Of a stretch of DNA of 20,029 bases, positions 6,707 through 15,130 are shown piece by piece. Below the pieces are notes generated by a model, which saw only the letters and a list, made by a program, of their open reading frames with translations, did not search any database and had not been told where the DNA came from. The translations under genes were made by a program, and so were the position numbers. Position 1 is the stretch's first letter, and each line of letters begins with the position of its first letter. Source of the stretch: Candidatus Nanopelagicales bacterium (GTDB lineage Bacteria; Actinomycetota; Actinomycetes; S36-B12); assembly GCA_018402075.1 (NCBI GenBank), contig JAGYJP010000019.1, positions 1 to 20,029 of the forward strand. The letters run 5' to 3'.

Positions 6707-9117
6707 ACAGGCTCTACTTCTTTTACTTTCTCATTCTCTTTTTCTCTGGCAAGTTTGCTCGGCCACCAAATTCTTGGACCAATGTCGTACGCCAATGCGG
6801 GCACAAGTGTGGTGCGCACAATAAATGCGTCAATGAGGACACCAAGTGCCACGGCGAACCCCACCTGTCGAAGGGCCACCAGTGGCAGTACGCCAAGGAC
6901 AAGGAATGTTGCCGCGAGCACAATGCCGGCACTGGTAATAACACCACCCGTTGCGGTGAGGCCTTTGAGAATTCCGGGCCGGGTTCCCATGACAAGTGTT
7001 TCTTCGCGTACACGGGTCATGAGGAAGATGTTGTAGTCGACCCCGAGTGCAACCAGAAACACGAACGCAAAGAGCGGGAAGCTCGGATCGGCGCCGGGGA
7101 AATCGAAGATGTAATTAAATGCCAGGGCGCATGCACCAAGTGTTGCGAAGTAAGACAAGAGCACCGTGCCAATCAGAATCAGCGGTGCATTAAATGCTCG
7201 TAGGAGAATGATCAAAATAATCAGAATCACGATGAGCACCGTAGGAATAATGACATTGCGATCGCGAAGGTTTGCTTCATTAATGTCGTAAGCGACAGCG
7301 GTCGGACCGCCAACGAGTGCTTCTGCTTCGGGGATCTCCGCAAATTGCGCGCGCAGGTCCCCAATCACCGACTCAGCATCGGTGGAATCGGAAGGGTAGG
7401 CCAAAGTGACGCGGAAGAGCACTCGTGAATCCGAGACCCGTGGCTCACCGGTTGTTTCGTTAATGAGTGGTTGTGTATCGGCAACACCGGGCGTCGCGGC
7501 AATCTTTGACAGGACAATATCGCTGGAGTCCTGATCTGCCGTGACAATAGTTTCGCTACCAAGGCCGGCAGGGAAGTGTTGAATCAATACATCTTGACCA
7601 ATTACCGAGTCAACCTCGGAGGCGTTGGTGAATGACTCAGATGTCGCAACACCATCGGCCTTTAATGTGGTGCTGAATCCAGCGAAGACCAACAGGATCA
7701 ACGCTGTAGTGACCCAGGTGACGCGTGGTTTGAGCCCGACAAGGCCCGAGAGACGAGACCAAATACCGGACAATTTGCTGTCGGGAGCGCCGACAACCGG
7801 GACCTTGGGCCAGAAAGCCCAGCGGCCGGAGGGGAAACGACTACGGCTAAACGGCCCACCACTCGCACTGAATGCCCGGATCAATCCAAAGACAATCCAC
7901 AAAACCAGAGTGACCAATGCGAAACCCGCCCCAGCCAGAACGAACGGGAGAAGGGGAATGTCGACAATGAAACTGAGTGCGAAACCAATAACGGTGGGAA
8001 CGAGGAATGCGAGTACAGGGAGGGTGAAACTGGGAACAATCAAGAGCGCGGGAAGGAGTGTCAGCATGATGAGCATGGCAACGACAACGCCCACCGCAGA
8101 CACCGGACCCGTTGACTTATTGGAGTTCAACTCACTCAATAGCAGGCACATTAATCCGATAGACGTGGTGGCTGCGGAAGCAATAATGGCGGCGCGCACA
8201 CCCTTGAAAGCTGCCCAGACAGCGTCAGTGTGAAACTCGTATTTATGTAACTCTTCTCGGTATCTACTAACAAATAGCAATGAATAGTCGGTGCCGGCTC
8301 CAAAAACGAGAACGGTAAGAATTCCTTGACTCTGACCATTGAGAACAAGGACATCTGAGTCGGCAAGGATATAGACAATTCCGCTGGAGACCGCTAGAGC
8401 GAAAGCCGCAGAGACCAAGGGGATCAACCACAGCACCGGGCTGCGGTACACCAAGATCAAAATAATGGCCACAACGAGTGCGGTGGCAATGAGTAGAGCA
8501 CCGTCAATTGCGCCAAATACTTCAATCAGATCAGCAAGAAAGCCACCAGGTCCGGTGATATTGATTTGCACACTGCTGAAGTTGGTGGCGTAATCACGAA
8601 TCGTGTTGGCAATTTCGGCGAAAGCAAGTTCGCCTGATTCCAGTTGCTGGGCACCAAGATCACTGTTGACATTGATGGTGACCAACAGAGCTTCGCCGTC
8701 TTCAGATGGAATGGGAAATAGTGGTGGCGGGTCGAGATAGGTGCTGATCTCAGTGCCATCTGACAGGGTGAGAAACGGGATTCCTTGTATGAACTCGCCC
8801 ACCACTCCTTGGTCTGCAGCGGTGAAGACTTCGCCATTGGGTTTGGAGATCACTGCCAAAATTGGCAGGGAGTCACTGTCAGCGAAACCGGCCTGTTCAT
8901 CTGCCACGAGGGTGGATTCAGCGGATGCGGGCAGAAAAGCGGCATTGTCGTTCTCTTGCACTTGGCTGAGGCTTCCGGCCAAGGGACCTGCCCAACTACC
9001 CACCAAGAGCCACGCGACGGCGATTCCCACGGCAATCCAGGTGGCGATTCGTGCCCGTCGAGATCCGGTTCGGGCCTGTGGTGTGCGGCTCTGGGTGGAA
9101 CCGGAGATATCAGCCAT
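6703..9117 (-). CDS. MMPL/RND family transporter
   Basis: About 804 residues and a full-length two-repeat RND transporter of the MMPL type (PF03176). Each half has one N-terminal membrane segment, a large extracytoplasmic domain and a cluster of five segments. The proton-relay signatures are GTDYSLLFVSRYREE (about 275-289) and GVDYNIFLMTRVREE (about 692-706). A basic N-terminus (TGSRRARIATW) and a charged C-terminal tail (REKENEKVKEVEPV) face the cytoplasm. Family knowledge: actinobacterial MMPLs use the proton gradient to export lipids, siderophores or drugs; the substrate here is unknown. ATG 9117 is chosen over GTG 9162 because the MADISGS start is usual and the longer form would run through the inverted repeat at 9133-9160. 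Closeness to the tms operon makes a lipid substrate plausible, not shown. Confidence 0.9.
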   Translation of the reverse strand: MADISGSTQSRTPQARTGSRRARIATWIAVGIAVAWLLVGSWAGPLAGSLSQVQENDNAAFLPASAESTLVADEQAGFADSDSLPILAVISKPNGEVFTAADQGVVGEFIQGIPFLTLSDGTEISTYLDPPPLFPIPSEDGEALLVTINVNSDLGAQQLESGELAFAEIANTIRDYATNFSSVQINITGPGGFLADLIEVFGAIDGALLIATALVVAIILILVYRSPVLWLIPLVSAAFALAVSSGIVYILADSDVLVLNGQSQGILTVLVFGAGTDYSLLFVSRYREELHKYEFHTDAVWAAFKGVRAAIIASAATTSIGLMCLLLSELNSNKSTGPVSAVGVVVAMLIMLTLLPALLIVPSFTLPVLAFLVPTVIGFALSFIVDIPLLPFVLAGAGFALVTLVLWIVFGLIRAFSASGGPFSRSRFPSGRWAFWPKVPVVGAPDSKLSGIWSRLSGLVGLKPRVTWVTTALILLVFAGFSTTLKADGVATSESFTNASEVDSVIGQDVLIQHFPAGLGSETIVTADQDSSDIVLSKIAATPGVADTQPLINETTGEPRVSDSRVLFRVTLAYPSDSTDAESVIGDLRAQFAEIPEAEALVGGPTAVAYDINEANLRDRNVIIPTVLIVILIILIILLRAFNAPLILIGTVLLSYFATLGACALAFNYIFDFPGADPSFPLFAFVFLVALGVDYNIFLMTRVREETLVMGTRPGILKGLTATGGVITSAGIVLAATFLVLGVLPLVALRQVGFAVALGVLIDAFIVRTTLVPALAYDIGPRIWWPSKLAREKENEKVKEVEPV

Positions 9118-9132
9118 GGGATGAGCGTGCAG

Positions 9133-9160
9133 GATTCCGCACGCGTAGGCAAGCGGAATC
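9133..9160. promoter_or_regulatory. Candidate operator: inverted repeat in the MMPL/antiporter divergent gap
   Basis: GATTCCGC (9133-9140) and GCGGAATC (9153-9160) are perfect 8-bp inverted arms, 20 bp centre to centre, about two helical turns. The right arm covers the expected -35 position of the antiporter promoter and the whole element lies within 45 bp of the MMPL start. This is the layout of a dimeric repressor site controlling both genes; the regulator is not known. Confidence 0.5.
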
Positions 9161-9175
9161 ACCGATGGATTCGGT

Positions 9176-9187
9176 TAGGGTCTGGGC
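9176..9187 (+). promoter_or_regulatory. Leaderless promoter of antiporter gene (-10 TAGGGT)
   Basis: TAGGGT (9176-9181), then six bases, then ATG 9188. There is no Shine-Dalgarno sequence before this ATG. Confidence 0.5.
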
Positions 9188-10780
9188 ATGGATGCCACAT
9201 TCGCAACCCTGGCATTGGTCGGTGTGGTCGCGGTTATCTTGGCGACAATCCTGCGGTCACTTGGTATTTCCATGGCGCTGCCGCTTATTGGCGCCGGAAT
9301 TCTGCTGAGCATTGCTCCATTTGGCCCAGACAATTTGCCGGAACCTGAGTTGATCCTGGTTGCGATTTTGGTGCCGTTGGTTTTTGGTGAGGCACTCGGT
9401 TCGTCTTATCTTGATTTGCGTAAAGTTGCTAAATCCGTGCTGGTGCTCGCGGTGGGTTTAGTTGTCGTCACAACTGTTTCCGTTGGTTTTGTGGCTGTTG
9501 CCGTTGCCGCTTTACCTATTGCCATTGCCATGGCACTCGGCGCGATTCTGGCGCCAACGGATGCCGTGGCGGTCAGTGCCGTGGCACGCCGTGCTTCACT
9601 TCCGCGCAGACTGGTATCAATTCTTGAAGGTGAAAGTCTTGTCAACGACGGTACTGGCTTAACCGCGCTCAAGGTTGCCGTCGTGGCCGCAATCGCTGGC
9701 TCGATCACCATGACCGAAGTGGCCGTGGATTTCACTCTTGCGGTAGGCGTGGGAATCGGCATCGGTTTGATCAGCGGCTACATCATGACCCTTGTCCTGC
9801 GCTACAGCAAAGATCTTGTCCCAGCCAACGCCGTGATTATTGTGGCGCCGTTCATTATTTTTTTGGCAGCGGAGAAATTAGAGGGCTCTGGGATTCTTTC
9901 CGTTGTCGTTGCAGCACTATTTGTTGCCCATCAGCAACACTCCGATCCCGGCGCTGCTGGTCGCGTGCAAAGCGCAGTCGTGTGGAAACACATCACCTTT
10001 ATTCTGCAGGCACTCGCATTCTTCCTTATTGGACTTGAGATTCCCGATGTCCTGCAACGATTAGATCCAGGCGATATCGGTGTCTTATTATGGCTGGTCG
10101 GTGCATCTGTGCTCACCCTGATTGTTGCTCGTTCCCTCTTTGTCCTTGCCATGGTTTTCGTCACACGTGCTGCAAAAGCAGAGATCGCGCAACGTCCTAC
10201 ATTTGGTCGCGAAGCCGCGATCCTTGCGTGGGCAGGGGCCCGCGGACCCATCTCGGGGCTGGCGGCTTTTTCATTACCGGCGCTCACCCTTGCAGGAACT
10301 GACTTTCCCTACCGAGATTTGGTGCTCGCCACCACTTTCCTTGTCATTGTTGTGACATTAATTTTGGCTGAAACTCTGGGTCCGGTGGCCCGCATGTTGA
10401 ATATTCCCAAAGACGACGACACCGTGGACATTGCCAGAGTCGATGGTGCCCTGGCGCGAGCAGCATTAGCACGCCTTGATGCCGCAGCTGAAGAATTGGC
10501 TGCAGCGGGGGACCCGCTCAGTCCCGCGGCCATGGAATCACTTCGCAGCGGATTGGTCCGTCGACTTGATCGATCGGCCTACATTCAAGGATCCTCCGAG
10601 GATTATTCAGAAGAAGTGCGCATGAATAAATTGCTCAAAGTTGCTTCCTCCATGGTGCATGCTGAGCAAGAGGAACTAATTCGGATGCGAGACGAAGATG
10701 GCCTGCCAGATGCCATTGCTCGCCCCATTCTCAGGGATCTAGATGCGCGTGAAACCGCACTCGAACGCAAACGTCAGTGA
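9188..10780 (+). CDS. Na+(or K+)/H+ antiporter, CPA1 (NhaP-like) family
   Basis: 530 residues. A membrane domain of about 12 segments (residues 1-400) carries the CPA1 signature APTDAVAVSAVARRASLPRR (about 122-141) and the ion-binding Asn153-Asp154 in EGESLVNDGTGL. The FFLIGLEIPDVL and WAGARGPISGLAAFSLP stretches are also typical. A ~125-residue soluble C-terminus (rich in Ala, Glu and Arg, with RMLNIPKDDD then helical segments) is probably cytoplasmic and regulatory. Role: electroneutral or electrogenic exchange of cytoplasmic Na+/K+ for H+ in pH and salt homeostasis. It sits next to a compatible-solute importer, in line with osmotic adaptation. The specific cation cannot be decided from sequence. 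Confidence 0.9.
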   Translation: MDATFATLALVGVVAVILATILRSLGISMALPLIGAGILLSIAPFGPDNLPEPELILVAILVPLVFGEALGSSYLDLRKVAKSVLVLAVGLVVVTTVSVGFVAVAVAALPIAIAMALGAILAPTDAVAVSAVARRASLPRRLVSILEGESLVNDGTGLTALKVAVVAAIAGSITMTEVAVDFTLAVGVGIGIGLISGYIMTLVLRYSKDLVPANAVIIVAPFIIFLAAEKLEGSGILSVVVAALFVAHQQHSDPGAAGRVQSAVVWKHITFILQALAFFLIGLEIPDVLQRLDPGDIGVLLWLVGASVLTLIVARSLFVLAMVFVTRAAKAEIAQRPTFGREAAILAWAGARGPISGLAAFSLPALTLAGTDFPYRDLVLATTFLVIVVTLILAETLGPVARMLNIPKDDDTVDIARVDGALARAALARLDAAAEELAAAGDPLSPAAMESLRSGLVRRLDRSAYIQGSSEDYSEEVRMNKLLKVASSMVHAEQEELIRMRDEDGLPDAIARPILRDLDARETALERKRQ

Positions 10781-10971
10781 TTTTTTGATCGAAGCCCGAT
10801 AATTTTTGAGTAACCCTCCGATATTTGTGACTTTTAACTCAGTTTGCGCACTAATGCGGTCTCAACAATGTCGTGAACGTGTCACAGCGCGTGAATTGCC
10901 CATAGGTTGTTTTTAGAAGTGATGATCTGGAATGAACAGATCGCCGTCAACCTATGAGTGGGAGTAACACA
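10781..10971. other. Intergenic region upstream of the compatible-solute importer
   Basis: 191 bp, AT-rich at its left end with two T-runs after the antiporter stop but no strong hairpin. It holds a 6-bp inverted repeat GATCTG-N7-CAGATC at 10924-10942, 29 nt upstream of the lipoprotein start, and a short GTGA-N5-TCAC element at 10873-10885. The importer promoter should be here; I could not pick one with confidence. Confidence 0.4.
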
Positions 10972-11940
10972 ATGAAGAAATTTGTTATGAAATTTGCGGT
11001 GTTAGGCGCAGCTTCGGCACTGGTCCTCACTGCGTGTTCGAGTGATACCGATTCCGCCGGTGCAGACCAAGGTGATTCTGTTGCAGCTCAAAACAGTCTC
11101 AGTGGAATTTCGGTCACGGTCGGGTCTAAGGACTTCGATGAGGCGTTGGTCCTTGGCGAGATGCTCGTCCAAGCTTTTGCTGCTGCTGGTGCGGATGCTG
11201 GGAATCAAGTGGGACTTGGTGGAACCAGTGTTGCGCGAACAGCTCTGACATCCGGTGAGATTGATGTCTATCCGGAATACAACGGGACCGGGTGGGCTGT
11301 TCACTTGGAGCAGGAGGATCCCAGTTTCGACTCCGTTGAGTTAACGGCAAATGTTAAGGAAATGGATTTAGAAAAAAACGGGATCGTGTGGATAGGTCGT
11401 TCACCATTTAATAACACGTATGGATTTGTTTCGAGCCCTGAAGTAACTGAGGCGAATGGTGGACCATTCACAACTCAGACTTTCATGGAGTACGTGCGAG
11501 ACAACCCCGATGCACTTGTGTGCATGGAATCCGAGTATCCGGACCGTCCAGATGGTTTGATTCTGACCGAAGAGGCTACGGGCATTGAAATGCCGGATGC
11601 ACAGGTGAGCATTCTGGACACCGGCGTGATTTACACGGAGACTGCAAACAACGTGTGCACCTTCGGAGAGGTGTTCACCACCGACGGTCGGATCCCCGCA
11701 TTGAACCTCTCACTGGTTGCTGATCCAGGTATCAACATTGTGTATAACGTTTCGGCGACCATGCGTGCAGAGACCTACGACCAAGCACCTGAGCAGTTCG
11801 ACGCGATTGTTGCAGCGATTCTTCAGCCCTTGGATAACGATGCCATGGCAGAGCTGAACAAGAGGGTCTCGGCAGATGGCGAAGAGGCATCTGCGGTTGC
11901 CAAGGATTATCTGATTCAAAACGGAATCATCGCCGGTTAG
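10972..11940 (+). CDS. Glycine betaine/choline-type ABC transporter substrate-binding lipoprotein
   Basis: 322 residues. The signal peptide MKKFVMKFAVLGAASALVLTAC ends in a lipobox with Cys22, so this is a membrane-anchored lipoprotein outside the cell. The OpuAC/OpuBC-type fold (PF04069) is marked by VTVGSKDFDEALVLGEM, the hinge DVYPEYNGTGW (about 99-109), CMESEYPDRPDGL, and CTFGEVFTTDGRIPALNL. The family binds quaternary ammonium solutes such as glycine betaine, choline or proline betaine. ATG 10972 is preferred over ATG 10954 because GTGGGAG lies 7 nt upstream and the lipoprotein signal begins there. It is the first gene of a four-gene operon and is followed by a strong hairpin, consistent with higher expression than the permeases. 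Confidence 0.9.
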   Translation: MKKFVMKFAVLGAASALVLTACSSDTDSAGADQGDSVAAQNSLSGISVTVGSKDFDEALVLGEMLVQAFAAAGADAGNQVGLGGTSVARTALTSGEIDVYPEYNGTGWAVHLEQEDPSFDSVELTANVKEMDLEKNGIVWIGRSPFNNTYGFVSSPEVTEANGGPFTTQTFMEYVRDNPDALVCMESEYPDRPDGLILTEEATGIEMPDAQVSILDTGVIYTETANNVCTFGEVFTTDGRIPALNLSLVADPGINIVYNVSATMRAETYDQAPEQFDAIVAAILQPLDNDAMAELNKRVSADGEEASAVAKDYLIQNGIIAG

Positions 11941-11942
11941 TA

Positions 11943-11995
11943 GTAATGGGCGCAGGCTTCATGATCTGTCTTCATGATCTGTCTGCGCCCATTAC
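11943..11995 (+). terminator. Intercistronic hairpin with tandem 13-bp repeat in its loop
   Basis: Starting 3 nt after the lipoprotein stop, GTAATGGGCGCAG (11943-11955) pairs perfectly with CTGCGCCCATTAC (11983-11995). Two more pairs extend the stem inward. The large loop consists of two exact copies of CTTCATGATCTGT (11957-11969 and 11970-11982). A short ATTTTT follows about 14 nt after the stem. It could be a partial terminator or an mRNA-stabilising element that lowers expression of the genes downstream. Confidence 0.65.
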
Positions 11996-12036
11996 CTACC
12001 TGTCCGATTTTTGAATGACTCTGTGAGGTAGTTCCC

Positions 12037-12696
12037 ATGAATGGCGTTCTAAATTGGTTCGACTATTTGTCGACTCGAGGCGACCTTGTTGCTGAAACAC
12101 TTTTCCAAACACTGACGTACGTTGTATTGGTCACTGCTGCTGCGAGTTTCTTTGCGATTCTTTTGGGAGTTTTAACTCGCAATCAACCTTTCGCGAAGGA
12201 ATTGTCACTGTCTATTGCCAGTGTTTTCCTAACGATTCCGAGCCTTGCGCTGTTCACAATCTTTATTCCCATTGTGGGGTTGGGGTTCACACCTTCCTTC
12301 ATAGCGCTCTTCCTTTACGCACTCTTGCCGATCATGCGCAACACGGTTGCCGGGCTTGACTCGGTAGATGCCAGTGTTCTGGAATCAGCCAGAGGTATGG
12401 GACTTACTCCTTGGCAGGTACTTGCCAAGGTGCAATTACCCCTAGCGTGGCCAGTCATGTTGGCGGGTATTCGAGTCTCGGCCCTTCTGACAGTAGGCAT
12501 CTCAGCTATTGCCACCCTCGTTGCCGGTGGTGGCTTGGGTGATTTCATTAAAAGCGGTCTTGCACGCTTACCGTTGCCAAATTCTCTTGAGGCAATCTGG
12601 ACCGGTGTCATTTTGTCTGTTGCGCTCGCATTTGTTATTGACCTCACGCTTAGAGGCGTTGGTCGCGTCACCACTCCGAGCGGTGTTCGCTCATGA
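12037..12696 (+). CDS. Compatible-solute ABC transporter permease (OpuBB/OpuCB-like)
   Basis: 219 residues with five to six membrane segments, the usual size of this permease class (PF00528). The cytoplasmic EAA loop that docks the ATPase is ESARGMGLTPWQVLAKVQLP at about 116-135. GAGG lies 8 nt before ATG 12037. The stop forms an ATGA overlap with an in-frame ATG (12693) of the ATPase gene. Together with the second permease it would form the membrane heterodimer of the importer. Confidence 0.9.
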   Translation: MNGVLNWFDYLSTRGDLVAETLFQTLTYVVLVTAAASFFAILLGVLTRNQPFAKELSLSIASVFLTIPSLALFTIFIPIVGLGFTPSFIALFLYALLPIMRNTVAGLDSVDASVLESARGMGLTPWQVLAKVQLPLAWPVMLAGIRVSALLTVGISAIATLVAGGGLGDFIKSGLARLPLPNSLEAIWTGVILSVALAFVIDLTLRGVGRVTTPSGVRS

Positions 12697-12713
12697 ACAA
12701 TATGGAGGCCAAT

Positions 12714-13856
12714 ATGCCCGATTCACTCACCGAACCCAGCATTGTTTTAGAGCGCGTGACAAAAACGTACCCCGGTGTTGTGGAGCCCGCCGTCAAGGAC
12801 CTCACGCTCGAAGTCGCGACAGGCGAAATACTTGTTCTCGTTGGCCCATCGGGCTGCGGCAAGAGCACCACACTTCGATTAATCAATCGCATGATCGAGC
12901 CAACCTCTGGTCGAATAATTTACGAGGGCAAAGATGTCACCAAAGGTGATCCGAATGAACTGCGGCGCCACATGGGATACGTCATTCAACAGGTCGGGCT
13001 CTTTCCGCATCGCACCATTGCGGAGAACATTGCCACGGTGCCCAAACTATTGAAGTGGCCGAAAAAGAAAATAAATGATCGAGTAGATGAACTACTAGAA
13101 CTTGTTTCCATGGATCCCGCGATTTATCGCAATAGATATCCCAAGGAGCTGTCGGGTGGGCAAGCTCAACGCGTGGGGGTTGCCAGGGCTTTGGGTGCCG
13201 ACCCAGATGTCCTCTTGATGGATGAGCCCTTTGGTGCAATTGACCCGATCACTCGGGATCGCCTGCAGAATGAGTTTCTTCGATTACAGGAGGATTTGAA
13301 GAAGACCATTGTGTTCGTGACGCACGATATTGACGAGGCTGTGAAGATGGGCGATCGCATTGCCATTCTTCGCGATCGATCGGAGATCGCACAGCTGGAC
13401 AAACCCGAAGTTATTTTGACTGATCCGGCGGATTCATTTGTGGAGAACTTTTTAGGATCCGGTGCGATTCTCAAGACCTTGACCCTGCGGCGCGTTCGCG
13501 ATATTGAATTATCAGAACCTGTTGTCATCAGACGCGGGACCAATAGATCTGATGCTCTGATTGCTCTGCACGACTCGCATTTCCCTTATGCGGTCCTACT
13601 CGACGATTCGGATCATCCGATTGCTTGGGTAGACGAACGTGCGCTGAATCGCTCAGAGTCCTTGGACCGAGCCGGTTCCAGCATCACGGTCCAAATTCAG
13701 CCAGAGGACACGTTGCAGGATGCCTTGAGTGGCATGTTGCAATCAGCAGCCGGCATGTCTGCAGTCGTTAACGGTAGAGGCAAATACCTTGGCACGTGCA
13801 GTATCGAGAGCCTCGCTTCCATGCTCATTCCCCAGCCGAATGGCTCCACCTCATGA
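12714..13856 (+). CDS. Glycine betaine/choline-type ABC transporter ATPase with C-terminal CBS region
   Basis: 380 residues, the usual OpuCA/ProV-type length. Walker A GPSGCGKST (44-52), Q-loop around Gln92, signature LSGGQAQRV (146-154), Walker B VLLMDEP (166-172) and switch His204 are all intact. Residues about 245-380 form a CBS-like pair (VVIRRGTNRSDALIALHDSH; VQIQPEDTLQDALSGMLQS), which in relatives senses ionic strength or nucleotides such as c-di-AMP. ATG 12714 is chosen because GGAGG lies 5 nt upstream; ATG 12693, which overlaps the permease stop, and ATG 12702 are in frame alternatives. It couples ATP hydrolysis to solute import at the inner face of the membrane. Confidence 0.92.
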   Translation: MPDSLTEPSIVLERVTKTYPGVVEPAVKDLTLEVATGEILVLVGPSGCGKSTTLRLINRMIEPTSGRIIYEGKDVTKGDPNELRRHMGYVIQQVGLFPHRTIAENIATVPKLLKWPKKKINDRVDELLELVSMDPAIYRNRYPKELSGGQAQRVGVARALGADPDVLLMDEPFGAIDPITRDRLQNEFLRLQEDLKKTIVFVTHDIDEAVKMGDRIAILRDRSEIAQLDKPEVILTDPADSFVENFLGSGAILKTLTLRRVRDIELSEPVVIRRGTNRSDALIALHDSHFPYAVLLDDSDHPIAWVDERALNRSESLDRAGSSITVQIQPEDTLQDALSGMLQSAAGMSAVVNGRGKYLGTCSIESLASMLIPQPNGSTS

Positions 13857-14629
13857 GCACCGCGATTGCATCCGCCAACCTACCTCTCAAGCGGAATGCC
13901 CGAACCCTCCAATTGGATCTGATCGTCACGCCAATATTTTTCATCCTCTTAGCTATCATGCTTGCAGTTGTGTGGGTCTACTCGGACTTTGATCGAACCA
14001 CGACCAGCATCTTGGAGCCGAGTCGGTTGTGGAGTCAATTTCAGCAACAAATTTATCTAGCGCTGTGGTCCACGGTGTTGGTCATTGTGATAGCTATCCC
14101 ATTAGGAATTTTGGTTACGCGCGAAGGTGCGCCGCGACTGAAGAACAACTTTGTAGCCCTCCTTGGATTAGGTCAGGCTATTCCCGCATACGGTCTCATT
14201 GTGCTGTTCTTCGTCGCATTTGGGCAGGGCACCGTCACGGTAATTTTGGCTTTGGCCACATTCGCGTTGTTGCCGGTACTGCGCAACACGATTGTTGGAT
14301 TGGAGCAAGTGGATCAAACAGTTATTGAGTCGGGCAAAGGAATGGGCCTGACCAGTTTGCAACGCCTGCGCAAGATTGAACTTCCATTGGCTGTCCCGGT
14401 TATCATGGCAGGCATTCGCACCGCGACGGTGATCAATGTGGGCATGGCCACTTTGGCTTATCTCATCGGTGGTGGGGGCCTTGGTGAAACAATTGCGGCG
14501 GGGTTGAAAAATGGCAGGCCGACAGCGATTTTTGTTGGCGCGGTGCTGGTCGCCCTTATTGCGCTCGCACTTGATTTTCTTGGTGGCGTGGCCCAGCGGT
14601 ATCTGCGACCAAAGGGGCTTGCTTCCTAA
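13853..14629 (+). CDS. Compatible-solute ABC transporter permease (OpuBD/OpuCD-like)
   Basis: 258 residues, starting at the ATG that overlaps the ATPase stop by 4 bp (ATGA, 13853-13856). A cytoplasmic N-terminal stretch is followed by a first membrane segment (LIVTPIFFILLAIMLAVVWV, about 23-42), a short external loop, then the five-segment core. The EAA loop is ESGKGMGLTSLQRLRKIELP at about 159-178. It is homologous to the first permease and is the last gene of the importer operon. No terminator is evident before the next gene 15 bp downstream, so some read-through is possible. Confidence 0.9.
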   Translation: MSTAIASANLPLKRNARTLQLDLIVTPIFFILLAIMLAVVWVYSDFDRTTTSILEPSRLWSQFQQQIYLALWSTVLVIVIAIPLGILVTREGAPRLKNNFVALLGLGQAIPAYGLIVLFFVAFGQGTVTVILALATFALLPVLRNTIVGLEQVDQTVIESGKGMGLTSLQRLRKIELPLAVPVIMAGIRTATVINVGMATLAYLIGGGGLGETIAAGLKNGRPTAIFVGAVLVALIALALDFLGGVAQRYLRPKGLAS

Positions 14630-14632
14630 GGC

Positions 14633-14644
14633 TACGATGTAAAT
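14633..14644 (+). promoter_or_regulatory. Leaderless promoter of DUF2231 gene (-10 TACGAT)
   Basis: TACGAT (14633-14638), six bases, then ATG 14645. It begins 4 bp after the permease stop, so any -35 would lie inside the permease gene. Confidence 0.5.
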
Positions 14645-15130
14645 ATGTTTGACACGATCGACGGTCTACCAGTGCACGTACTTGTCGTGCATGTCGCCGT
14701 GGTGCTTATTCCGTTAGCAGCTATTGGGGCGATCCTTATTGCACTACGTCCGCGAGCCATGCGACTTTTTGGTGTGGCCACTGTTTTAGGTGCAGCCATT
14801 GGAACTGTGGCTTCATTTGTAGCGCGTTCCTCGGGTGAAAGTCTTTCTTCTCGAATAGGTTTTCCCGAACCGCATGTGAGTTATGGTGAAACCTTTCCGA
14901 TCGCGGCTCTCGGATTTCTCATTCTTCTTGTCATCTTCTGGTTATTTGCCCGTGGTGTTCCACTGAACCGCAACCGTCCGGTGTGGCTCAAGGTTTTTGG
15001 TGGAGTAGTTATTGTTGCGGCTATCGGAATTTCATATTTCACATTCCTTGTGGGTCACACGGGCGCTGAAGCCACCTGGGCCACGGTGATTGAAAACTCA
15101 AAGCCAGGAACCTACTTGGAATCGGACTAG
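14645..15130 (+). CDS. DUF2231 family membrane protein
   Basis: 161 residues with four predicted membrane segments (about 10-33, 40-60, 83-102, 117-137). The N-terminal LPVHVLVVHVAVVLIPLAAIGA and the C-terminal LVGHTGAEATW match the DUF2231 pattern, in which paired His residues in membrane segments are conserved and a haem or metal role has been suggested. The function is not established. A leaderless promoter supports the start. The TAG stop overlaps the MFS stop in a shared CTAG. Confidence 0.8.
   Translation: MFDTIDGLPVHVLVVHVAVVLIPLAAIGAILIALRPRAMRLFGVATVLGAAIGTVASFVARSSGESLSSRIGFPEPHVSYGETFPIAALGFLILLVIFWLFARGVPLNRNRPVWLKVFGGVVIVAAIGISYFTFLVGHTGAEATWATVIENSKPGTYLESD

Noticed and set aside
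7625..8233. Plus-strand frame of 202 codons opposite the MMPL gene
   Set aside because: It lies fully inside a well-supported membrane transporter gene, its composition is that of the complement of hydrophobic codons, and no ribosome site or family features are seen.
9171..9187. Possible IdeR iron box (TTAGG half-site) before the antiporter
   Set aside because: Only one half-site resembles the IdeR consensus; the second half is missing. The bases are better explained as the TAGGGT -10 box.
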